Shown: in pieces, positions 42,662 through 50,555 of the stretch
Layout: every line of letters starts with the position of its first letter
Position numbering within the stretch: the first letter of the stretch is position 1
Source: an uncultured Pelagibacteraceae bacterium
GTDB taxonomy: Bacteria; Pseudomonadota; Alphaproteobacteria; Pelagibacterales; Pelagibacteraceae
NCBI GenBank assembly: GCA_902597215.1
Contig: CACJWU010000001.1
Coordinates: forward strand, 1 to 64,000
DNA: 64,000 nt
Direction: 5' to 3'
Translations under genes and position numbers: made by a program
The notes under the pieces: generated by a model
Database searches by the model: none
Told to the model about the DNA's origin: nothing
The model's input: the letters and a program-made list of their open reading frames with translations, nothing else

Positions 42662-43468
42662 TTATTCTTTAAAGCCCAATTTAACCAGAGCCATTTTAAT
42701 CACATCAGCCCAGCCCTCAGGTGATGGCTTGTTAGAAAAAATAAGGTTATTTATGTTAATTTGATCTAGTTTAAACTGATCATTAAATACCAAACAAGGG
42801 ATGTCACAGTTTCTAAGCATTTCTAGATCATTGAAATTGTCACCAACTGCTATTGTCTTAATTTTATTCTCAGTTTTTTTTAAAATTTTTATAACTTTAT
42901 TCATCGATTTAACCTTGTTAATATTATCACAAAGATTATATACACGCCCACCTTCCTGAAAAGTTAAAGAATTTGAATTTAATATTTTTAGTAATCTATT
43001 TTTTTCATTTTTGTCACCTTTAAATAAAAAAGGTAAAGTATATTTTCTATTTAAAGCATCTTTAAGCTTCCTATCCTTTTGCCCTAATATATTTTCTTTT
43101 TCCTTTTTACTAATTTTTGAAATTTGAACACATTTTTCTTTTAATCTTTCAGGGACTTTGTTTTCAAAAATCTTTAATAGCTCCTCTTTCTCTCTACTAA
43201 GAATAAGTTTATCTGGAAAATTAGACGTTATTAAATTTAATCCATGAATAGATGATCCATTTTCAGAAATATATGGAAGATTTATACCAAGTTCTTCAAT
43301 AAAGTTTTCAATTTCTTTTTCTGTTTTGCTAGAATTTGGAATGATAATTACACCCTTATTTACAAGACTTTTTATATAATCTTTAATGGTATCGAATTGA
43401 AAAGTATCTCTGTGCAAAAGAGAGCCATCTAAATCAGTAAAAATTACAACTGTAAATTTTTTTTTCAA
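42662..43468 (-). CDS. Mannosyl/glucosyl-3-phosphoglycerate phosphatase-like HAD hydrolase
   Basis: 'VIFTDLDGSLLHRDTF', 'IPNSSKTEKEIENFIEELGINLPYISENGSSIHG', 'IAVGDNFNDLEMLRNCDIPCLV'. Confidence 0.82.
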   Translation of the reverse strand: MKKKFTVVIFTDLDGSLLHRDTFQFDTIKDYIKSLVNKGVIIIPNSSKTEKEIENFIEELGINLPYISENGSSIHGLNLITSNFPDKLILSREKEELLKIFENKVPERLKEKCVQISKISKKEKENILGQKDRKLKDALNRKYTLPFLFKGDKNEKNRLLKILNSNSLTFQEGGRVYNLCDNINKVKSMNKVIKILKKTENKIKTIAVGDNFNDLEMLRNCDIPCLVFNDQFKLDQININNLIFSNKPSPEGWADVIKMALVKLGFKE

Positions 43469-43473
43469 TAGAT

Positions 43474-44526
43474 CTATCTCATCCTATTTTTAGATTTGTC
43501 AAAAAATAATACTTTATTTTTGGAAAAAGAAATTTTAAGTGATTCTTTTTTCATATTTTCTGAGGATTTAATTATGATATTAGTGTCAGATAGTTTGGTA
43601 TAAATAATTTTTTCAAATCCTAAATTCTCTGTATGTTCTATTTTCACTTCCAATTGAATTTCATGATTATCTTTAAGACTTATATCTTCAGGCCTGATAC
43701 CAACATAAATCTCGTCTTTAAAATCAAAATTTTCAAAAGTAATTTTATTTTTAAATAAATTTATTGTGTTCGAATTAACAATCTCTTCTTTGTTAATTTT
43801 AATGATATTCATTTTTGGTGAACCAATGAATTCTGCAACAAAAATATTATTTGGATCATTATAAATTTCATTTGGCGTTCCAAATTGTTCAATAATTCCT
43901 TTATTTAGAACCACAATCCTATCAGCTAGTGTCATCGCCTCTATTTGATCGTGTGTTACGTAAATGATATTCGATTTTAATTTTTTGTGTAATTTAGAAA
44001 TTTCAACTCTCATTTCAGATCTTAAAGCTGCATCTAGATTAGATAATGGTTCATCAAACAAGAATACTTTCGGATTTCTTGTAATTGCTCTACCAATTGC
44101 AACTCTTTGTCTTTGTCCACCAGAAAGTTGTTTAGGTTTTCTGTCTAGTAAATCCTCAATTTGAAGCGTAGCAGCAGCACTAAAAACTTTTTCTTTAATT
44201 TCATTTTTTGGAATTTTTTCCATTTTTAAACCAAATGACATATTTTCAAAAACATTCATGTGTGGATATAATGCATAAGATTGAAAGACCATTGCAATTT
44301 CACGCTTAGAAGGAATTAGATTATTTATTAATTTTTTATCTAAAAATATTTCTCCTTGATCAATACTTTCTAATCCTGAAAACATTCTTAATAAAGTAGA
44401 TTTTCCACAACCCGAGGGGCCTACCAAAACTATGAATTCTCCATCCTTTATGTCAATGTTGAATTTGTTAATAACTTTATTATCACCAAAAGATTTTTCG
44501 AGATTTTTAATAACAATTTTTGACAT
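43474..44526 (-). CDS. Sugar ABC transporter ATP-binding protein (MalK/UgpC type)
   Basis: '[18 protein letters not shown]', '[37 protein letters not shown]', C-terminal TOBE-like domain. Confidence 0.95.
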   Translation of the reverse strand: MSKIVIKNLEKSFGDNKVINKFNIDIKDGEFIVLVGPSGCGKSTLLRMFSGLESIDQGEIFLDKKLINNLIPSKREIAMVFQSYALYPHMNVFENMSFGLKMEKIPKNEIKEKVFSAAATLQIEDLLDRKPKQLSGGQRQRVAIGRAITRNPKVFLFDEPLSNLDAALRSEMRVEISKLHKKLKSNIIYVTHDQIEAMTLADRIVVLNKGIIEQFGTPNEIYNDPNNIFVAEFIGSPKMNIIKINKEEIVNSNTINLFKNKITFENFDFKDEIYVGIRPEDISLKDNHEIQLEVKIEHTENLGFEKIIYTKLSDTNIIIKSSENMKKESLKISFSKNKVLFFDKSKNRMR

Positions 44527-44569
44527 TTGCGATTTTTGAGGATTTTAACTACTCATTAATTGTTGAGAA

Positions 44570-44609
44570 AAATTTATTACACTGCTAGATTTATAGCAAT
44601 AATAAATTT
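44570..44609. promoter_or_regulatory. Operator-like dyad in the divergent ABC ATPase / SBP intergenic region
   Basis: AAATTTATTA-cact-GCTA-gattta-TAGC-aa-TAATAAATTT; outer 10-bp arms perfect. Confidence 0.5.
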
Positions 44610-44654
44610 AGATACAGAGAGATATTTTGAGTAATATAAAAAAGAGAGGGGAAT

Positions 44655-45983
44655 ATGTTTAAAAAAATAATAATAAACATATCTGTTTTAGTATTTTTAA
44701 TTTCGAATACTAGTTTTGCAGATATTAAATTTTGGACTACAGAGGTCCAACCTGCAAGAATGGCAAAGCAAGAGGAAATGGCTAAAGCTTTTGAAGCTAA
44801 AACAGGTATTAAAGTTGAAGTTATACCAATTGAAGAAAAAGATCTTGGAACAAGAGCTACTGCAGCTGCAGCAGCGGGAGATCTTCCAGATGTGATTTAT
44901 CATACTTTACAATATGTTTTACCATGGGCTGAAGCAGGCATATTAGATGTTGATGCAAATAACGCTGTAGTTAAGTCGTTAGGTAAGAAAACATTCGCAC
45001 CAGGTGCATTAAATATGGCTAAGAAGGGTGGTAAAATTGCAGCTGTACCAGTTGATGGTTGGACTCAAATGGTCGTTTATAGAAAAGACCTTTTCGCTGC
45101 AGCTGGTTTAGAGCCTCCAACTTCTTATGCAAACATAGTTAAAGCAGTTAATGCATTATCAAGTAACGACATGTTTGGTTTTGTTGCTGCTACCAAAACA
45201 GATGAAAACTTTATGAGCCAAGTGCTTGAACATGTACTTTTAGCTAATGGAGTTAATTTTGTTAAAAAAGGTGGGACTAAAAAGCAAGGTAAAGCTTTAA
45301 AGAATTCTTTAGAATTTTATAAAGTAATTGCTAAAGCAAGTCCTCCCGGAGAATTATTCTGGAAACAGTCTAGAGCTCTATATTTTGCTGGAAAAACACC
45401 AATGATAATTTGGTCACCATTTATTATGGATGAGTTAGCAGGTTTAAGAGACTCTGCTCCACCAACTATAAATAGTGATCCAACATCACCAGAGCTAGCT
45501 TCTAAAACTGGTTTCATTACAAATTTTAGTGGACCTAACAACAGAAAAGGTGCTGCTTGGGCAGATGTAAGATACTTTGGAATAACTGCAGACGCAGATA
45601 CTGATGAAGCTAAAAAATTTATAGAGTATTCTATGAGTGAAGGTTATACAGCTACATTGGGAATTGCGCCTGAGGGAAAATTTCCAGTAAGAAGAGGAAA
45701 CAAGAGTGATCCTAATGCTTACACTAAAGCTTGGAGTAAATTACCAGTAGGTGTTGATAGAAAAGCTCCTTTAACAGATCTTTACTCTGGAGATGTTATT
45801 GATAACATCGTTGCAGGTCTAGATACCGCAAACAGATGGGGTGTTAAAGAGGGTGAACTATCTCGAGCATCAAAAATCATTAATTCTCAATTTTTAAACA
45901 GAATCACTAGAGAATATATTGATGATCAAATCTCAGTTGATGAAGCGGTTAAGAAAATTAATGCTGAATTAGCTAAGTTTTAA
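44655..45983 (+). CDS. Sugar ABC transporter periplasmic binding protein
   Basis: Signal peptide; 'ADIKFWTTEVQPARMAKQEEMAKAFEAKTGIKVEVIPI', 'VPVDGWTQMVVYRKDLFAAAGLEPPTSY' family 1 SBP. Confidence 0.93.
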   Translation: MFKKIIINISVLVFLISNTSFADIKFWTTEVQPARMAKQEEMAKAFEAKTGIKVEVIPIEEKDLGTRATAAAAAGDLPDVIYHTLQYVLPWAEAGILDVDANNAVVKSLGKKTFAPGALNMAKKGGKIAAVPVDGWTQMVVYRKDLFAAAGLEPPTSYANIVKAVNALSSNDMFGFVAATKTDENFMSQVLEHVLLANGVNFVKKGGTKKQGKALKNSLEFYKVIAKASPPGELFWKQSRALYFAGKTPMIIWSPFIMDELAGLRDSAPPTINSDPTSPELASKTGFITNFSGPNNRKGAAWADVRYFGITADADTDEAKKFIEYSMSEGYTATLGIAPEGKFPVRRGNKSDPNAYTKAWSKLPVGVDRKAPLTDLYSGDVIDNIVAGLDTANRWGVKEGELSRASKIINSQFLNRITREYIDDQISVDEAVKKINAELAKF

Positions 45984-46000
45984 TTAATAAATTTATAAAG

Positions 46001-46029
46001 AGCGGATAATATTTTATTATCCGCTTTTT
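46001..46029 (+). terminator. Intrinsic terminator between SBP and first permease
   Basis: Perfect 11-bp stem AGCGGATAATA/TATTATCCGCT (46001-46011/46015-46025), 3-nt loop, T5 tract, 4 nt before permease ATG 46033. Confidence 0.8.
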
Positions 46030-46032
46030 ATT

Positions 46033-47292
46033 ATGAGTGTTTCATTATCAAAATTAGAAAAAAGAACTGCTTACACATTAGTTTTACCTGCAGTCCTATT
46101 GGTTTTTGCCATTGTTTTATTTCCTATATTTGCCAATGTTTGGATCAGTTTTAAAGATATAGAATTAAAAGATATTAGAATTCCAGAGCCGAGAGCAAAG
46201 AAAATTGTTAAATCAATTTCAGATAATCAATCAGAATTAAAAATTATCTACAAATTAAGAAATAGTTCGTTAATTCAAGGGATAAGAGATGTTCAATTTC
46301 AAGATAAATTTCCTACAAATGTTTCACCGATCAATTTAGATCCAAGATGTAATTTTCAGTCTAAAAAGGTTGTTTGTAATTTTGGAAATTGGCAGGCGAA
46401 ATACAGAGAAAATTTTGAGATAACTGTACAGAATAACAATGGTGAAACAATTGATAAAAAGATAATTAAATCTCAAAAACCAATTTTAAGTGGAAAAGCA
46501 GATAATCCACTACTGACTGCAAACTTTACTTTAGAAAATTTTAAAAAAGTTTTTTACGAAAATAATTTTGTTGAACTACTTTCAACGACTTTTTACTTTA
46601 CTTTTTTTGGTACAGTAGGTGCAATCATTTTTGGAATTTTAGCAGCGCAATTAGTTAATCAAAATATTCAAGGTCGAACATATATGCGAGGTATTTTACT
46701 TTTTCCGTATGTGGGCCCTGTGGTTGCTTTAGCTTATACTTGGACTTTATTATTAGATCCAAATAGCGGGACTTTAAATGCATTATTGGTTAATTTTAAT
46801 ATAATTGAAACACCAATAAATTTATTAGGCCAAAAATACATGACAATTAGTATTTTAGGTTTTGAATTCAAATTAAGGTTAGCATTAACTACTGTTATTT
46901 TTTTTGAAATTTGGCGTTATTTTCCTCTCGCTTTTCTTTTTATTTTAGCAAGATTACAAGCAATTCCTCAAACTTTATATGAAGCAGCTGATGTGGATGG
47001 CGCAAGCCCAATTCAAAAGTTTATTCATATTACACTGCCACAAATTACAGCAATCATCTCAATTTTATTTATGATTAGATTTATTTGGAACTTTAATAAA
47101 TTTGAGGATATCTTTTTATTAACAGGCGGAGCATCAGGTACAAGAACTTTACCTATTAACGTTTATCAACAAGGCTTTGCAGTGTCAGATATTGGAATGG
47201 GTTCTGCAGTTTCAATAGTAATTGTCATCTTACTTCTTATCTTCATGGTTATTTATTTTAGATTAATTGGAAAGAGGATTAATGAAGCTTAA
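46033..47292 (+). CDS. Sugar ABC transporter permease 1 with a large extracytoplasmic insertion after TM1
   Basis: 'YEAADVDGASPIQKFIHITLPQI' EAA loop; MalF/UgpA-like. Confidence 0.93.
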   Translation: MSVSLSKLEKRTAYTLVLPAVLLVFAIVLFPIFANVWISFKDIELKDIRIPEPRAKKIVKSISDNQSELKIIYKLRNSSLIQGIRDVQFQDKFPTNVSPINLDPRCNFQSKKVVCNFGNWQAKYRENFEITVQNNNGETIDKKIIKSQKPILSGKADNPLLTANFTLENFKKVFYENNFVELLSTTFYFTFFGTVGAIIFGILAAQLVNQNIQGRTYMRGILLFPYVGPVVALAYTWTLLLDPNSGTLNALLVNFNIIETPINLLGQKYMTISILGFEFKLRLALTTVIFFEIWRYFPLAFLFILARLQAIPQTLYEAADVDGASPIQKFIHITLPQITAIISILFMIRFIWNFNKFEDIFLLTGGASGTRTLPINVYQQGFAVSDIGMGSAVSIVIVILLLIFMVIYFRLIGKRINEA

Positions 47293-48475
47293 ATCTCTTT
47301 CAATATTTTTAATCATTTCATCCTTTTTTCTTACATGCATTTTATCAATTTGGAAAATTATGGCTACACTTCAGGGTTTAAGTTTTAACAATTTAAACAC
47401 CACACCAGTTTTTTTAAATGGAATCCTGTTATCATTAATATTTATTATAATTGGAAATAAGATTAATCATTTAACAAAGATTTTCTCATTATCTTTTTTA
47501 TTTTCACTTCTATATTTTTACTTAAATGAGTCATCCCCATATTGGTATATCCTTGGGGTTTTCTTAATTACTTTATTTTTTACAAACAAACTCAAAAAAT
47601 ATAGTGTACAATCTTTGAAGGAAGATTTCATATCTGAAAAAATTATTTTTGATTTTATTACTCTGTTTGGCATTGTTTTCTTTGCATTCGTAATTTTATT
47701 TCCATTTTACATTATGCTGATTACAAGTTTTAAAACTCAGATAGCTTTGTTAGTTAATCCTTTGGATTTTAGCCTAGACTTTTCAAAAAATTTGACTGAT
47801 TTACTCAAGTCTTATTTTATAATTTTTGAAACTTATAATTTTGGAAGATATATCTTAATAAGCTCTGCCGTTTCAATCGGAACTGTTATCGTAACATTAC
47901 TATTTGCAATACCGGCAGCTTATGCAGTTGCAAGATTAAATTTTTTTGGCAAAAACTTTTTATCAACTTCGATCTTAATTATTTATATGTTTCCAGCTAT
48001 AGTATTGGTTATTCCTTTATATACAGTGTTTAGTCAACTTGGGTTAAGAAACTCAATTTTTGGTTTGTTAATTGTTTATACAGCTACAACTTTGCCAGTT
48101 GCTATATACATGCTGCAAGGATATTTCAAAAGTATCCCAAAAGAAATCGAAGATGCAGGTATTATGGATGGCCAGAATTGGTTTGGTATAATTTTAAAGA
48201 TCATTATTCCTTTAAGTTTGCCAGCTATTGCATCTGTTGCACTCTATGTCTTTATGATAGCTTGGAATGAATTCCTTTTTTCTTTGATGTTTTTAGATAA
48301 TCCAAAATCCTTCACTTTATCAAGAGCTATTCAATATTTAAGTGGAGATGCTGAAACTCCACGGCAATATTTAATGGCTGGATCAGTAATAGTCACTTTA
48401 CCAATTCTATTTATATTTATTTATTTTGAAAAATATCTTGTAAGCGGCTTGACTGCTGGCAGCGTAAAAGAATAA
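47267..48475 (+). CDS. Sugar ABC transporter permease 2 with extra N-terminal TM segments
   Basis: 'PKEIEDAGIMDGQNWFGIILKIIIPLSLPAIASVALYVFMIAWNEFLFSL' MalG-like EAA loop. Confidence 0.93.
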   Translation: MERGLMKLKSLSIFLIISSFFLTCILSIWKIMATLQGLSFNNLNTTPVFLNGILLSLIFIIIGNKINHLTKIFSLSFLFSLLYFYLNESSPYWYILGVFLITLFFTNKLKKYSVQSLKEDFISEKIIFDFITLFGIVFFAFVILFPFYIMLITSFKTQIALLVNPLDFSLDFSKNLTDLLKSYFIIFETYNFGRYILISSAVSIGTVIVTLLFAIPAAYAVARLNFFGKNFLSTSILIIYMFPAIVLVIPLYTVFSQLGLRNSIFGLLIVYTATTLPVAIYMLQGYFKSIPKEIEDAGIMDGQNWFGIILKIIIPLSLPAIASVALYVFMIAWNEFLFSLMFLDNPKSFTLSRAIQYLSGDAETPRQYLMAGSVIVTLPILFIFIYFEKYLVSGLTAGSVKE

Positions 48476-48480
48476 TAGAT

Positions 48481-48581
48481 TTTACTTATTACTCTTGTTA
48501 AATTATAAATACCAATTGTAAATACTCTTGAAATTCATTAATGCCCTCGTGGTGAAATTGGTAGACACAAAGGACTTAAAA
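48481..48581 (+). repeat. Left copy of direct repeat: tRNA-Leu upstream region plus tRNA 5' half
   Basis: 48538-48581 identical (44 bp) to 50589-50632; upstream about 57 bp similar to 50534-50588. Confidence 0.93.
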
Positions 48582-48589
48582 GCCGAGGG
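48543..48589 (+). pseudogene. Truncated tRNA-Leu(UAA) copy
   Basis: Identical to functional tRNA 5' half through anticodon loop CTTAAAA, then GCCGAGGG as in the tRNA 3' acceptor region; variable and T arms absent. Confidence 0.85.
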
Positions 48590-48610
48590 ATTCACAAGAT
48601 AGTCAGTCCA

Positions 48611-48775
48611 TAGCAGTCCAAGGTAGTCTAAAACAGCCTATAAAATCTCATAACTTTAATTTAGCTTTCAATAAATATTAAAGAATAAGGCTTAATTAAT
48701 TTGTGAAAACCAGCACAAGACCAGCACATAGAGAGATGTAATAATAAAATTTATTTATTCAGTCTCATCTTGACA
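48611..48775 (+). repeat. Imperfect direct repeat, left arm of the island
   Basis: Shared ordered blocks with 50412-50555: tagcagtcca, ataaatattMaagaata, ttaggctYa-like, aaaaccagcaca, tttaYttatt, tcttg. Confidence 0.6.
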
Positions 48776-48798
48776 ATGTTATATTATAACATTATGTA
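48770..48798 (+). promoter_or_regulatory. Candidate promoter of the island operon
   Basis: Perfect TTGACA (48770-48775), 17-nt spacer, weak TATGTA (48793-48798). Confidence 0.5.
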
Positions 48799-48814
48799 TG
48801 TTATATTATAACAT
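48775..48814. promoter_or_regulatory. Two tandem Zur-box-like palindromes
   Basis: Box 1 AATGTTATA-T-TATAACATT (48775-48793); box 2 ATGTTATA-T-TATAACAT (48798-48814); centres 22 bp apart; match Zur consensus core ATGTTATANTATAACAT. Confidence 0.85.
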
Positions 48815-48835
48815 TTTAACACAAGGAATTAATTT

Positions 48836-49213
48836 ATGAAAATTGCGTATGTATTTAAAAGCAATATGGCTAGCACATTCCAACTAAACACTATGATATT
48901 ACCCCAGTTAGAGAAGAATACCCACTTAGTAGATGTTTTGGGTATGTTTTTCTTTGATGACAATATCATGTGTCTTCAAAAAGGTAATCCATTTGGTGAA
49001 CGTTTAGCAAAAATTGCAAAAGAAAAAAAAATGCTTTTGATGGTTTGTGATCAATGTGCAGTAAGAAGAGGTTTAGCTGATGGTACGTTTGAACAATGTG
49101 GTAGTGGACAAGTTAAGGCTAAAGGACTAGTTGATGGTGTAGTAGCTGGATGTTTTCCACAGTTATATACAGCACTAGGACCAAACGCTCCAGATCAAGT
49201 TATTACATTATAA
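48836..49213 (+). CDS. DsrE/F-like small protein, cysteine-rich
   Basis: 125 aa; Cys at 46, 71, 74, 88, 106 including C71-D-Q-C74; AAGGA ribosome-binding site. Confidence 0.65.
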   Translation: MKIAYVFKSNMASTFQLNTMILPQLEKNTHLVDVLGMFFFDDNIMCLQKGNPFGERLAKIAKEKKMLLMVCDQCAVRRGLADGTFEQCGSGQVKAKGLVDGVVAGCFPQLYTALGPNAPDQVITL

Positions 49214-49251
49214 ATCAAATCAAATTATTAAAATACAAACAAGGAAATTTA

Positions 49252-50388
49252 ATGAAAAAAATATTTAAGATATTACTAATCTTTAATATATTGATCACAG
49301 CAGTATATGCTGAAGACAAACATGATCATGATAATCATAATCATAGTGAGGAAGGATTCTATAGTCATTTAGATGTAGTTATATTTGCAGACATTATGAG
49401 AAAAGTTGATAAAGATGGAAAGTATAATGAAATTTATTCACACTCACATATGGAGCTAGGAAAAAATTTCGATGGAGGTTGGTCAATCAATTCTAATATA
49501 AAATTAGAGGGTGGCCCTGATGGTGATAGTCATGTTCATGGTGGTTACATAGCTCCAGATGGTGAGGACCACGGTATTAATGATCATATGCTAGTATTAG
49601 AAGAGCTAAAGTTAGATTATGATAGTAAGAAATTTTCTGCTTATTTAGGTAAATTTAATCCTGTAGTTGGTTTTAATTACCATAATTTTCCAGGGATGTA
49701 TGGTTACCAGGCTGTTGAAGAATATGGAATTAAAGAAAAAATAGGGTTTGGTGGTTCAATAAAACATTATGCTGGATCTTTAGGTACTCACGATCTAAAC
49801 CTCTCTACCTTCTATGCTGATACAGGTCCCTTAAGTGACTCTCTTTTTTTTAGCAGAGGTCATAATAGTAAAGAAGATAGTGGGGTAGCAAATACAGAGG
49901 ACTTTTCATCTTATTCAGTTTCACTAGGTGGTTCATTGCCTTATTCTTTTCAAAATAACTCTTTTGTTAAAGAAATCTCTTATAGGTTAGGATTTGCTGA
50001 ACAAGCAGCAGGTATCGATGATGCTACTGATAACACACGTTATTCTGCTTCTATTATGCATGAACATGAAATATCTGATGATCTTGGAAGTAAGATTATA
50101 TTTGAAAGAATGCAAATTGACAATAAAGCTGCTGAAGCTGCACATGATCGAAGTTATACGACAGGTGGATTAGAACTTAATTATCAAAAATGGAACATTG
50201 GATCCTCTTATACATATATTGATAACGATGCGGATGAAGCTGATGAAAGTTTTAATGGAAATATATTTCAAGGATCTATTGGCTATGATTTAAGTTCAAA
50301 TGTTAATTTAAATTTTGGATTCAAAAACCAAGATACTGATAACAAAAAAACTGAACGTATAGGGACAGCTTTAAAAATAAGTTATTAA
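49252..50388 (+). CDS. Outer-membrane porin-like beta-barrel with His/Asp-rich N-terminus
   Basis: 378 aa from ATG 49252 (AAGGA RBS): signal MKKIFKILLIFNILITAVYAED then KHDHDNHNHSEEGFYSH; alternating beta-strand pattern, C-terminal ...GTALKISY; ORF-track start at 49150 is upstream in the previous gene. Confidence 0.75.
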   Translation: MKKIFKILLIFNILITAVYAEDKHDHDNHNHSEEGFYSHLDVVIFADIMRKVDKDGKYNEIYSHSHMELGKNFDGGWSINSNIKLEGGPDGDSHVHGGYIAPDGEDHGINDHMLVLEELKLDYDSKKFSAYLGKFNPVVGFNYHNFPGMYGYQAVEEYGIKEKIGFGGSIKHYAGSLGTHDLNLSTFYADTGPLSDSLFFSRGHNSKEDSGVANTEDFSSYSVSLGGSLPYSFQNNSFVKEISYRLGFAEQAAGIDDATDNTRYSASIMHEHEISDDLGSKIIFERMQIDNKAAEAAHDRSYTTGGLELNYQKWNIGSSYTYIDNDADEADESFNGNIFQGSIGYDLSSNVNLNFGFKNQDTDNKKTERIGTALKISY

Positions 50389-50411
50389 CTAAGATAAATT
50401 AATAAAAATTT

Positions 50412-50555
50412 TAGCAGTCCAATCCTATTGTTTTCCTCTATAATTGTTATAAATATTCAAGAATAACAACATAGAGGAAATTAGGCTCATTAGATATCTC
50501 AAAACCAGCACATGGATAGATAAATTTAAAAAATTTACTTATTCATCTTGTTCAA
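50412..50555 (+). repeat. Imperfect direct repeat, right arm of the island
   Basis: See left arm 48611-48775. Confidence 0.6.
50432..50480. other. Long imperfect hairpin downstream of the porin-like gene
   Basis: TTTCCTCTAT-aa-TTGTTAT ... AATAACAA-c-ATAGAGGAAA. Confidence 0.6.

Noticed and set aside
48543-48589. Second functional tRNA-Leu gene
   Set aside because: Lacks the anticodon 3' strand, variable arm, T arm and CCA; only the 5' half and a bit of acceptor sequence remain, so treated as a remnant.
48590-48769. Integrase or recombinase gene within the island
   Set aside because: No ORF of usable size in this segment and neither island gene resembles a recombinase.
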